Below are positions 1-8,304 of a stretch of DNA of 64,000 nt, piece by piece. Position 1 is the first letter of the stretch. Every line of letters starts with the position of its first letter. This DNA is from Streptomyces roseofulvus (GTDB taxonomy: Bacteria; Actinomycetota; Actinomycetes; Streptomycetales; Streptomycetaceae), in the NCBI RefSeq assembly GCF_039534915.1, contig NZ_BAAAWE010000001.1, forward strand, positions 6,324,001 to 6,388,000, written 5' to 3'. The notes beneath the pieces were generated by a model. The model was given only the letters and a program-made list of their open reading frames with translations, searched no databases and was not told the DNA's origin. The position numbers were made by a program, and so were the translations under genes.

Positions 1-1529
1 TCTTCGTCGACACCGCCTCCGGCTACTTCTACGCCTTCTACGGCTCCCGGATCGTCAACAAGGGCGGCGGCTGGGCCGCCTTCTACGGGCACGTCGCCCG
101 GGCCCCCATCTCCGGGAAGATGGCGCCCGGTTCGTGGCGCAAGTGGTACGACGGCGCCTGGGCGCAGCCCGGCGTCGGCGGCCGGGAGTCGACCATGGTC
201 CCGGTCGGCGCGGGCAGCGCGACCGGCTACGTGCCGAAGGAGAAGGAGTACGACCCCGCCCACGCCGGCACGGTGAGCCAGCAGGTCGCGGCCGGGCTCA
301 CCCCCGCCACCTCCCCGCTCTTCGTCATGGACATCACCTACAACGCCCACCTCGGCCTGTACATCGGCGAGCCGCAGGCCGTCGACCAGAGCGGCAACGC
401 GCCACAGGAGATCTACGCCACCACCGACCTGACCACCCAGAAGTGGTTCCGGCTCGGCGACACCGGCAGCTACCGGACCGCCTCCTGGTACCGCTGGTTC
501 CTCGACGCCGGCAACCGCACCTCCTCCGGCATCGTCGGCAGGGACTTCCGCGCCTACTGCTCCTTCGGCTGCTCCGGCGGCGCGAGCGGGGAGTACGTCA
601 ACCTCAGCATCGGGACGAACGAGCCCGCCGCCCCCGTCGACACCGCCCGCGCCTACCGGATCGCCGCCACGGACGGCCGGGTGCTCGCCCAGGTCCCCGG
701 CGGCTCCGCCACCACCTCCACGCCGGCCGCCACCGGCTCGGCGCTGGAGCACTGGACCTTCACCGCGAAGGGCGACGGCTCCTACCGCATCGCCAACGCC
801 GCCACCGGCGGCCTCCTCGGCGTCGCCTCCACCGGACCCGGCACGCGCGCGTGGGGCACGAAGCCGACGGTCGCCGCGGCGGCCTCCGGCACCGGGCAGG
901 ACTGGTTCGTGATCCGCGGCGCCTCCGCCGCCGACAACACCCCCACCGGCACCGTGAAGCTGGTCAACCGGTACAGCGGCCTCGTCCTCGGACTCTCCGC
1001 CACCGCCGCCCGCGCCGCCGAGACCGTGCCGGCCCGCAGCTGGACCGACACCACCGGCTCCCCGGTCGGCGCCGGCCGCACGGCCGGCGAGCAGAGCCTC
1101 ACCCTCACCCCGGTCGGCGACGCGCCGCGGACCGTCACCCTCACCGCCGGTGGCAAGGCCCTCGACAACCCCGACAGCAGCACCGCCGACGGCACCGGGC
1201 TCGTCACCTGGACCCCGAACGGCGGCGCCAACCAGAAGTGGACCCTCACCCCGCACGCCGACGGCGGCTACGAGCTCCGCAACAACGCCTCGGGGAAGTG
1301 CGCGGACATCGAGAACGGCTCCACCGCCGCCGGTGCCCGGGTCATCCAGTGGACCTGCCACGGCGGCGCCAACCAGCGCTGGACGCTCCAGCGCCTCCCC
1401 GACGGCACCTCCACCGTCACCTCCGTGCGCAGCGGCCTCCTCCTGACCACCGCCTCACCGGCGAACGGGGCCAAGGTCACCCAGCAGCCGGACACCGGGA
1501 GCGCCCTCCAGCGCTGGACCACCGGCTGA
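1..1529 (+). CDS. Ricin B-lectin domain protein, 5' end outside window
   Basis: The reading frame is open from the left edge (first full codon at position 3) to the TGA at 1527-1529, so only the C-terminal ~508 residues are present. The first ~200 residues are rich in Trp, Tyr and Gly, with a YCSFGC cysteine pair; I do not recognise their family. From about nt 640 onward the protein looks like ricin-type beta-trefoil lectin modules, with repeated QxW-type motifs (GQDW near 895, NQKW near 1231, NQRW near 1372, LQRW near 1509). Such modules bind carbohydrate and are common at the C-terminus of secreted Streptomyces glycan-active proteins, so an extracellular polysaccharide-binding role is likely. 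A signal peptide, if any, lies outside the window. The enzymatic part, if there is one, cannot be named. Confidence 0.8.
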   Translation, partial: FVDTASGYFYAFYGSRIVNKGGGWAAFYGHVARAPISGKMAPGSWRKWYDGAWAQPGVGGRESTMVPVGAGSATGYVPKEKEYDPAHAGTVSQQVAAGLTPATSPLFVMDITYNAHLGLYIGEPQAVDQSGNAPQEIYATTDLTTQKWFRLGDTGSYRTASWYRWFLDAGNRTSSGIVGRDFRAYCSFGCSGGASGEYVNLSIGTNEPAAPVDTARAYRIAATDGRVLAQVPGGSATTSTPAATGSALEHWTFTAKGDGSYRIANAATGGLLGVASTGPGTRAWGTKPTVAAAASGTGQDWFVIRGASAADNTPTGTVKLVNRYSGLVLGLSATAARAAETVPARSWTDTTGSPVGAGRTAGEQSLTLTPVGDAPRTVTLTAGGKALDNPDSSTADGTGLVTWTPNGGANQKWTLTPHADGGYELRNNASGKCADIENGSTAAGARVIQWTCHGGANQRWTLQRLPDGTSTVTSVRSGLLLTTASPANGAKVTQQPDTGSALQRWTTG

Positions 1530-1674
1530 CCGGAGCCGCTCCCTCCTCCCGGGGGCCCGCGCGGACGCCCGTCCGCCCGGGCCCCCGACCCCTTGACAGC
1601 GAGGTCATGCCCCTGACAGGAGTGGCCGCACGACTTCCACCGGCGACTGACACCTCGAAGGGGGCGATCGGCCC

Positions 1675-2958
1675 ATGACCGAGCCCGAGAGCACGGCACC
1701 CGGCCCGCGACCGGACGGCACCTACGACGTCGTCATCAGCGGGGCGAGCCTCGCCGGCAGCGCCGCGGCGATCCTGCTCGCGCGGCGCGGCGCCCGCGTC
1801 GCCCTCCTGGAGCGCCGCTCGGACCCCGACGCGTACAAGGTGCTCTGCACCCACGCCCTCACCGCCTGCGCCCACCCGGTCCTCGACGAACTCGGCCTCC
1901 TTCCCGACCTGGAGAAGGCCGGAGCCGTCCGCAACGAGGCGCGCTGGTACACCCGTTGGGGCTGGATCGAACCGCGCGCCGCACCCGGCGGACCCGCGCT
2001 CCCGTACGCGTACAACGTCCGACGCTCCACCCTCGACCCGCTCATCAGGTCCCACGCGGCGCGCACCCCCGGCGTGGACCTGCTCCTCGGCCACAAGGTC
2101 ACCGGACTGCTCCGGGACGCCGACCGCGCGACCGGTGTCCGCGTCACGGGCCCCGGCGGCGCACGCGAGCTCCGCGCCCGCCTGGTCGTCGGCGCCGACG
2201 GCAAGGACTCCGCCGTCGCCGGGCTCGCCGGCATCCGCGAACGGCGGTACGAGAACGGACGGTTCGGCTACCTCGCCCACTTCCGCGACCTGCCGCTGCC
2301 CGGCGGGATCGGTCAGGCGTGGTTCCTCGAACCCGACATGGCGTACTCGTTCCCCAACGACGACGGCGTCACCGTCCTCGCCGTCCTCCCGGACAAGAAG
2401 CACCTGCCGGCCTTCCGCGAGGACCTGGAGGGCAGCTTCCACGCGTTCGTCCGCGCCCTGCCCGAGGCGCCCGCCATCGACTCCGCCCGGCGCGTCTCGA
2501 AGTTCGTCGGCACCGTCGACTACCCGCTGATCACCCGCGACCCCACCGCCCCCGGCATCGCCCTCGTCGGCGACGCCGCCCTCACCGGCGACCCCCTGTG
2601 GGGCGTCGGCTGCGGCTGGGCCCTGCAGACCGCGCAGTGGCTGGCCGACGCGGTCGCCCCCGCCGTGACCGGCCGCGGCGACCTCGACCGCGCCCTCGCC
2701 GCGTACGGCCGCACCCACCGCCGCCGGCTCCGGCCCCACCAGCAACTGGCCGTCGACTACGCGCGGTCCCGTCCCTTCAACCCCGGCGAACGCCTCATGT
2801 TCTCCGCCGCGGCCCGGGACGCGGCCGCCGCCCGCCACATGTACCTCTTCGCCTCCCGGCTCATCGGCCCCCTCGGCTTCCTCAGCCCGCACTCCGTGGC
2901 CCGCGCGGCGGCCGTCAACCTCCGCCACTGGCTCCGGAAGCCCGAGCCGGCGGCCTGA
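1675..2958 (+). CDS. FAD-dependent oxidoreductase, geranylgeranyl reductase/PHBH-like
   Basis: The 427-residue protein opens with a Rossmann FAD-binding segment: a beta strand, then GASLAGSAAA near residue 22, and an acidic/basic strand end at LLERR. A second FAD motif, GADGKDS, lies mid-protein, and the ribityl-binding GDAALTGDP is near residue 300. This is the layout of the p-hydroxybenzoate hydroxylase/geranylgeranyl reductase flavoprotein group. The substrate cannot be read from sequence; candidates are hydroxylation of an aromatic compound or reduction of an isoprenoid. ATG 1675 was chosen because an AAGGGGG Shine-Dalgarno lies about 10 nt upstream and the Rossmann strand follows shortly after. 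It stands alone between the lectin gene and the convergent MBL gene, so context does not help. Confidence 0.85.
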   Translation: MTEPESTAPGPRPDGTYDVVISGASLAGSAAAILLARRGARVALLERRSDPDAYKVLCTHALTACAHPVLDELGLLPDLEKAGAVRNEARWYTRWGWIEPRAAPGGPALPYAYNVRRSTLDPLIRSHAARTPGVDLLLGHKVTGLLRDADRATGVRVTGPGGARELRARLVVGADGKDSAVAGLAGIRERRYENGRFGYLAHFRDLPLPGGIGQAWFLEPDMAYSFPNDDGVTVLAVLPDKKHLPAFREDLEGSFHAFVRALPEAPAIDSARRVSKFVGTVDYPLITRDPTAPGIALVGDAALTGDPLWGVGCGWALQTAQWLADAVAPAVTGRGDLDRALAAYGRTHRRRLRPHQQLAVDYARSRPFNPGERLMFSAAARDAAAARHMYLFASRLIGPLGFLSPHSVARAAAVNLRHWLRKPEPAA

Positions 2959-3034
2959 CGGCGCCCGCGTCCGCCCGCCGGCCGGCACAGGCGCGGCAGC
3001 GGCGGGGCGAGCGGGCCCCGGCGACGGGATCCCG

Positions 3035-3814
3035 CTATCGGGGTGCGCCGGTCTCCGTGCGGGCGGGGAGCCGGCCCGCCGCCGCGAGCCGGGTCAGGCG
3101 CCGCTGCTCCCGGTCGGCCCAGCGCCGGACCCGGTCGGGCTCCAGCGGGGTGCCGTGGCCGACGTGGAGGCGGGTGGGGTCGAGGTCGAGCATCCTCCGC
3201 AGGCTCGCGAGGTTGCCCAGCGGGTCGTCGTGGAAGGGCGGGTTGGCGGGGCGGCCCCGCACGAGTCCGAAGAGGGAGTTGGCGACCAGGTCGCCGGCGA
3301 CGAGGTCGCCCCGGTCGGTGAGGACGGAGACCGACCCGGCGGTGTGCCCGGGGGTCGGCATGATGCGCGCCGAGACGCCGAAGTCCTCCAGGTCGGTCTC
3401 GCCGGTCACGACCACGTCGGGTTCGAACGGGGGGACCCGGACGTGCAGGTTCCGGTGCCGGGCCATGAGGCGGCCCATCAGCCCGGTGGGCAGGTACGGT
3501 TCGCGGGCCCGGCCGGAGCGGTAGGGGCCGAGGTCGGCGACGTGCCCCGCGACGGGCGCCCCGGTCAGGCGGTGCAGTTCGGCGGCGGAGCCGAAGTGGT
3601 CGATGTGGCCGTGCGTGATGACGATCAGCGACACGTCCGCGGGGTCCACGCCGTGGGCGGCGACCTGCTCGTGGATCCTGCGGCCGCTGCCGGGCGTGCC
3701 CGCGTCGACGATGACGGGCCGCCGGCCGAGCAGCAGGTACGCGTTGATGTGGTGCCGGCCCATGACCGGGATGGGGACGACCTTGGTTCGGGACACGTGT
3801 CTCTCCTCGGGCAT
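3035..3814 (-). CDS. MBL-fold metallo-hydrolase
   Basis: A 259-residue metallo-beta-lactamase fold protein. The metal-binding signature HxHxDH appears as THGHIDHFG near residue 70, a further metal-site His follows in PTPGHTAGS near residue 157, and a later GHGTPLEP fits the last ligand. The fold hydrolyses thioesters, glutathione adducts, lactones or phosphodiesters; this member could be glyoxalase-II-like or lactonase-like, and the substrate is unknown. It lies 55 bp downstream of the GlxA/AraC regulator on the same strand and may be co-transcribed with it. ATG 3814 has GGAGG 7 nt upstream; a GTG at 3796 with GAGGAG upstream is an alternative start. Confidence 0.88.
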   Translation of the reverse strand: MPEERHVSRTKVVPIPVMGRHHINAYLLLGRRPVIVDAGTPGSGRRIHEQVAAHGVDPADVSLIVITHGHIDHFGSAAELHRLTGAPVAGHVADLGPYRSGRAREPYLPTGLMGRLMARHRNLHVRVPPFEPDVVVTGETDLEDFGVSARIMPTPGHTAGSVSVLTDRGDLVAGDLVANSLFGLVRGRPANPPFHDDPLGNLASLRRMLDLDPTRLHVGHGTPLEPDRVRRWADREQRRLTRLAAAGRLPARTETGAPR

Positions 3815-3869
3815 GACGGTCCTCCGTCGCGCGGTGGCCCGCGGACGGCAGGGGAAGGGGGTGCGGGGC

Positions 3870-4847
3870 TCAGCGGAAGCGGCGGCGGTACTCGGCGGGG
3901 GTGGTGCCGAGACGGCGCCGGAAGGAACGGTGCAGGCTCTCCACGGAACCGAGGCCGCTGAGGGCGGCGACCTCGGGCAGACCGTGGGCGGTGTCCTGGA
4001 GCAGCCGGCGGGCGGCCTCCAGCCGGACGGACTCGACGTACACGGCCGGCGTGGTGCCGGTGCGGTCGCGGAACAGCCGCGAGAAGTGACGCACGCTCAG
4101 GTGCAGCCGGGCCGCGAGGACCTCGGCCGACAGGTCCTCGGTGAGGTGCTCGCCGATCCACACGCGCAGGTCGTCCACCCGGTCGCCGGGCGCCGCGGGC
4201 GGCGTGAGCGGCACGCTGAACTGGCTCTGTCCGCCCGCGCGTTTGACGTACATGACCATCGTCCGGGCCGTGGCGAGGGCGAGTTCGGGACCGTGGTCCT
4301 CGGTGACCATGGCCAGCGCCATGTCCATCCCCGACGCGATGCCGGCGCAGGTCCACAGCCCGCCCTCCCGGAGGAAGATCGGGTCCGGATCGACGGTGAC
4401 GAGCGGATGGTCGGCGGCCAGCCGCGCGGCCGTCCGCCAATGCGTCGTGGCGGCACGTCCGTCCAGCAGCCCCGCCGCCGCCAGCAGATGCGCGCCCGCG
4501 CAGACGGACCCGACCCGGCGCGTGTCCGGAGCCACCTCCCGAAGCCAGTCCACCATCTCGCGGTCGAGCACCGGCTCCACCTCGTGGCCGCGCACCCGGA
4601 CGGCACCCGACACCAGCAGGGTGTCCACATCGCCGGCCACCTCGTCCAGGGCCAGATCGGCCATCAGCCGGATCCCGCCCGCCGTGGCCACCGGCTCGCC
4701 CCGCCCCGTCGCGATCCGCACGGTGTAGCCGGCCCGCCCGGCGCCCCCGAGCCGCCCGGCCATCGAGAACACCTCGGCCGGACCGGTGACGTTGAGCAGT
4801 TCGACGCCGGGAAAGGCGGCGATGACGACCCTGTGCGGTGGAAGCAT
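3870..4847 (-). CDS. GlxA-family AraC transcriptional regulator (DJ-1/PfpI + AraC HTH)
   Basis: About 325 residues. The N-terminal half is a DJ-1/PfpI class I glutamine-amidotransferase-like domain; the nucleophile-elbow region reads VGSVCAGAHLLAAAG and keeps a cysteine. The C-terminal ~100 residues are an AraC/XylS double helix-turn-helix, with SVRHFSRLFRD in the first HTH and the conserved RLEAARRLL linker before the second. GlxA-type proteins are ligand-sensing activators or repressors. The start was set at ATG 4847 rather than 4889 because MLPPHRVVIAAFPG matches the usual first strand of the domain. It probably controls the MBL hydrolase just downstream and possibly itself. Confidence 0.88.
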   Translation of the reverse strand: MLPPHRVVIAAFPGVELLNVTGPAEVFSMAGRLGGAGRAGYTVRIATGRGEPVATAGGIRLMADLALDEVAGDVDTLLVSGAVRVRGHEVEPVLDREMVDWLREVAPDTRRVGSVCAGAHLLAAAGLLDGRAATTHWRTAARLAADHPLVTVDPDPIFLREGGLWTCAGIASGMDMALAMVTEDHGPELALATARTMVMYVKRAGGQSQFSVPLTPPAAPGDRVDDLRVWIGEHLTEDLSAEVLAARLHLSVRHFSRLFRDRTGTTPAVYVESVRLEAARRLLQDTAHGLPEVAALSGLGSVESLHRSFRRRLGTTPAEYRRRFR

Positions 4848-4929
4848 GCACCGATCATGTCGGCCCGCCCCGACGGCCGCAATGACCATGTTCTGTCAGA
4901 TCCGGCCACGCCCGCCCGGCCCGCACCGG

Positions 4930-6033
4930 CTACAGCCAATCCTTCCTCTTGAAGACCACGTACAGGCTCGTGCACACCATCGCCATCAGCACCACCGCGA
5001 ACGGATACCCGCCCGCCCAGTGCAGCTCCGGCATGTTGTCGAAGTTCATCCCGTAGATGGTTCCGACCAGCGTGGGCGCGAAGAGAATCGCCGCCCACGA
5101 CGAGATCTTCTTGATCTCCTCGTTCTGCTCGAAGCCGGCTTCGGCCAGGGCGCGCATCTCCGCGTTCTGCTGCTGGGTCACCAGGGTCGCGTTGACGGTG
5201 AGGATCTCCGTGAGGGCCTGGCGGAAGCCGTCGACGCGTTCGCTGGTGTGGGTCACGTGGTCGGCGACGTCCCGGAGGTAGCGCTGGAGCTCCTCGTCGG
5301 TGCCGTACTTGGCGAAGCCGGCCATCAGGCCGTGCAGCATGCCGACGAGGGGGCGGGTGGCGCGCTGGAACTCCACCATCTCGCGGGAGAGTTCGTAGAT
5401 GCGGCGGGAGACGGCGGGGTCGCCGCCGAAGACCTCGGTCTCGATCTCGTCGATGTCGTTCTGCACACCGGCGACGACCGGGGCGTAGCCGTCGACCACC
5501 GTGTCCAGGATGGCGTACAGCACGGCCTCCGGGCCGAGCGCCAGCAGATCGGGGTTCCCCTCCATGCGGCGGCGGACCGCCGACAGGTCGGGGGCGCCGC
5601 CGTGCCGGACCGTGATGAGGAAGTCGGGCCCGACGAAGATGTGCAGCTCGCCGAAGTCGACCTCCTCCTGCGCGTCCAGGTAGCGGGCCGCGCGCAGCAC
5701 GACGAAGAGGGTGTCGCCGTACCGTTCCAGCTTCGGCCGCTGATGGGCTTCGAGCGCGTCCTCGACGGCGAGTTCGTGCAGGTCGAACTCGGCGGCCAGG
5801 GAGTGGAGCTCCTCCTCCGTCGGGCGGTGCAGACCGATCCACGCCATGCCGTCCGGGTGCTCGCGCAGCTGCCGGTACGTCTCCGCCAGCGTCGCCGGCG
5901 ACGACACCTTGCGTCCGTCGCGGTACAGGGTCGCCTGGATCACGCTCGGCCCGTCCGAGGGCTCCGGCTGCGCGGCGGCCGGGGACGGCTCCGGGCGGCG
6001 GCGCCAGGCCGCGCGGGGTCGGCGGTCGGACAC
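4930..6033 (-). CDS. corA: CorA-type magnesium/cobalt transporter
   Basis: The 367-residue protein has the CorA layout: a long soluble alpha/beta and helical N-terminal domain (about residues 1-300), followed by two C-terminal membrane helices. The universal GMN signature is present as YGMNFDNMPEL between the two helices, and the second helix ends in a basic tail (FKRKDWL). CorA forms a homopentameric channel in the plasma membrane for Mg2+ and, in some members, Co2+ or Ni2+. GTG 6033 is preceded by GGAGG. The first ~40 residues, rich in Pro, Arg and Ser, look poorly conserved. It is convergently and divergently flanked by unrelated genes, so it is probably monocistronic. No magnesium riboswitch was recognised upstream. 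Confidence 0.93.
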   Translation of the reverse strand: MSDRRPRAAWRRRPEPSPAAAQPEPSDGPSVIQATLYRDGRKVSSPATLAETYRQLREHPDGMAWIGLHRPTEEELHSLAAEFDLHELAVEDALEAHQRPKLERYGDTLFVVLRAARYLDAQEEVDFGELHIFVGPDFLITVRHGGAPDLSAVRRRMEGNPDLLALGPEAVLYAILDTVVDGYAPVVAGVQNDIDEIETEVFGGDPAVSRRIYELSREMVEFQRATRPLVGMLHGLMAGFAKYGTDEELQRYLRDVADHVTHTSERVDGFRQALTEILTVNATLVTQQQNAEMRALAEAGFEQNEEIKKISSWAAILFAPTLVGTIYGMNFDNMPELHWAGGYPFAVVLMAMVCTSLYVVFKRKDWL

Positions 6034-6247
6034 GTACGTACCTCCGTCGGCTGCTTGCGGGACCCGGACGGATCTCCGCCGGGGATGAGAAGGGTATATG
6101 GGTCGGAATGGGGCGGCTGGGGGCGGGGTCGGAGGTGGGGGAGGGGAGGGGGAGGGGAGTCGGGGGCGGCCGCCGTGCTCGACGCGTTCGCGCCGCGCGG
6201 GTGAAAGAGGTCAGGAACTGTCCTGGTTGCCTTGTAGCGTCCCCCGT

Positions 6248-7354
6248 ATGGACACCCTTCCCCCGGTCTCGCGTCGCGCCCTGGGGCGCGCCACCCTCGC
6301 CCGTCAGCTGCTGCTCGCGCCCTCGGCGCTCTCGCCCGAGGAGGCCGTGCGTCATCTGGTGGGACTGCAGGCGCAGAACACCAAGCCGCCGTACTACGCG
6401 CTCGCCGCCCGCCTCGACGGGTTCCGGCCCGAGGAGCTGTCCGCGCTCATGGAGTCCCGGGCCGTCGCCCGGATCGCCACCCTGCGCTCCACCGTCCACA
6501 CCCACACCGCCCGCGACGCCGTCGCCCTGCGGGCCTTCGCCCAGCCGGGCGCCGTCGACCGCGAGCTCGCCATCTTCCGCAAGAAGCTCGACGGCGTCGA
6601 CCTCGACCGGCTCGCGGCCCTCGCCCGCGACCTCGTCGAGGAGGAGCCCCGCACCCCCAAGCAGCTCCGCGAACACCTCCTCGGCACGTGGCCGGACGCC
6701 GACCCGCTGGCCCTGACCATGGCAGCCCGCTGCATGCTGCCGCTCGTCCAGGTCACTCCGCGCGGCCTGTGGGGCAGGGGCGGGCAGGTGGCGCTGACCA
6801 CCACCGACGTGTGGTTCGGGGGAGCGTCGTACGAGCCCGCCGACCCCGGCGAGACCGTGCTGCGCTACCTCGCCGCCTTCGGCCCCGCCTCCGTCAGGGA
6901 CATGCAGACCTGGTGCGGGCTGACCCGGCTGCGGCCGGCCTTCGAACGGCTGCGGCCCGACCTGGTCACCTTCCGGGACGAGGACGGCACCGAGCTGTTC
7001 GACCTGCCCGACGCGCCCCGCCCGGACGAGACCACCCCGGCCCCGCCGCGCTTCCTGCCCGAGTTCGACAACCTGCTGCTCTCCCACGCCGACCGGCGCC
7101 GGATCGTCCCCGAGGCGCACCGGGCCCGCACCTGGACCGGCAACCAGGCCCACCGCGTCTTCCTCCTCGACGGGTTCCTCGCCGGGCTCTGGCACCTGGA
7201 GGAGACCAAGGAGCGCGTCACCCTCACCGTCGAGCCCTTCACCCGGTTCACCCGCGCCGACCGGGCCGCCCTCACCGCCGAGGCCGAGCGGACGCTCCGC
7301 CTCACCGTGCCCGCCGACGGCGCGTACGACCTCGTCTTCCGCGCCGAGGACTGA
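6248..7354 (+). CDS. AlkZ/YcaQ-like winged-helix DNA glycosylase (HTH_42 family)
   Basis: The 368-residue protein belongs to the winged-helix HTH_42 family, now understood as AlkZ/YcaQ-type DNA glycosylases built from tandem winged helices. The catalytic signature is visible: HLVGLQAQNTK at residues 36-46 contains a Q-x-Q motif (Q41, Q43), as in Streptomyces AlkZ, which unhooks interstrand crosslinks, and unlike the Q-x-D of E. coli YcaQ. Further family features are VARIATLRSTVHTHT near residue 80 and the C-terminal FDNLLLSHADR block. The frame could begin at 6098, but that extension is low-complexity Gly/Arg; ATG 6248 gives the family-like N-terminus. A TAGCGT hexamer about 12 nt upstream with no Shine-Dalgarno suggests a leaderless transcript. 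No natural-product cluster is adjacent, so a general alkylation-repair role is more likely than self-resistance. Confidence 0.8.
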   Translation: MDTLPPVSRRALGRATLARQLLLAPSALSPEEAVRHLVGLQAQNTKPPYYALAARLDGFRPEELSALMESRAVARIATLRSTVHTHTARDAVALRAFAQPGAVDRELAIFRKKLDGVDLDRLAALARDLVEEEPRTPKQLREHLLGTWPDADPLALTMAARCMLPLVQVTPRGLWGRGGQVALTTTDVWFGGASYEPADPGETVLRYLAAFGPASVRDMQTWCGLTRLRPAFERLRPDLVTFRDEDGTELFDLPDAPRPDETTPAPPRFLPEFDNLLLSHADRRRIVPEAHRARTWTGNQAHRVFLLDGFLAGLWHLEETKERVTLTVEPFTRFTRADRAALTAEAERTLRLTVPADGAYDLVFRAED

Positions 7355-7375
7355 CCCCGTTCCCGCGCGGACCGG

Positions 7376-8197
7376 CTACGGCAGCACGCCCGCCCGCCGC
7401 GCCGCCACCACCGCCTCCAGGCGGGTGTGCGCCCCCAGCTTCCGCATCGCCGAGCGAAGATAGCCCTTGACCGTCTCCGGGCGCAGCCCGAGCCGCTGCG
7501 CCGCCGCCGCGTTCGTCGCACCGGAGGCGACCGCCGCCAGCACGTCCGTCTCGCGCGGCGTCAGCGCCGGCCCCGGGAGCGGCGCGGGGCGCCCGGACGC
7601 CGACTCCAGGCGGCCGCAGACGGCGAGCAGCCGGGCCCGCAGCTCCTCGTCGACGACCTGCGGGGCGAGGGCCCGCAGCTCGCCGTGAGCGTGCCGCACC
7701 TCCTCCCACGACGGGCCCGGAGGCCCGGACGGCTCCACCAGCCGGCTCACCTCGTCCCGTACGGCCAGCGCCTGCTCCACGTCCCGGGCCGCCGCCACCG
7801 CCGCGTCGAAGACCCGCTCGCCGAGCGGCAGCGCGTCCCGCAGCGCCCCGTACAGCACCCCGCGCACCTGCCGCCGGACGACCACCGGCACCGCGATCAC
7901 CGACCGCAGGCCCTCCGCCGACACCGGCAGGTCGTACTCGTGGGTGATGTGCCGGGCCACCGGATAGTCGGTGACCGCGCACGGCCGGGCCAGCGCCAGG
8001 CACTTGCCGCCCAGGCCGTTGCCGGGCGAGATCGCCAGGCCCTGGAGCGCCGGGGTCACCGCCCCGTGCAGCTCGGCGATCCGCAGCGGCCGGCCGGCGT
8101 CCCGCACCAGGCCGCCGAAGACCACGGGCAGCCCGCTGCCGCGCCGCAGCCGCAGCAGCGCGGCCCGCAGCTCCACCGCCTCGATCCGCTCGGACAC
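7376..8197 (-). CDS. LuxR-family regulator with N-terminal GAF domain
   Basis: About 273 residues. The N-terminal ~150 residues form a GAF-type sensor domain (YDLPVSAEGLRSVIAVPV core). The C-terminal 65 residues are a LuxR/FixJ helix-turn-helix starting at LTPRETDVLAAVASG, with the recognition helix around ETVKGYLRSAMRKLG. There is no receiver domain, so it probably senses a small ligand directly. GTG 8197 was selected because AAGGAG lies 9 nt upstream; the frame also extends to 8260. It is transcribed divergently from the two acyl-CoA synthetase genes across a ~107-bp gap and is their most likely regulator, the ligand perhaps being an aryl or acyl acid or its CoA ester. That regulatory link is inferred from position only. 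Confidence 0.88.
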   Translation of the reverse strand: MSERIEAVELRAALLRLRRGSGLPVVFGGLVRDAGRPLRIAELHGAVTPALQGLAISPGNGLGGKCLALARPCAVTDYPVARHITHEYDLPVSAEGLRSVIAVPVVVRRQVRGVLYGALRDALPLGERVFDAAVAAARDVEQALAVRDEVSRLVEPSGPPGPSWEEVRHAHGELRALAPQVVDEELRARLLAVCGRLESASGRPAPLPGPALTPRETDVLAAVASGATNAAAAQRLGLRPETVKGYLRSAMRKLGAHTRLEAVVAARRAGVLP

Positions 8198-8304
8198 GGG
8201 AGAACGCTCCTTCCCTCTCACTCCATCACCCCCGAACGGGGGTAGTGAGACCTGGGTCACCGATTACACGATGTGCGGGACCGGTCCCGCAACGAGGAGG
8301 ACAC

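Noticed and set aside
5501..6204. Plus-strand frames opposite corA
   Set aside because: CorA on the minus strand has the GMN motif, two terminal helices and full length; the plus-strand frames have no domains.
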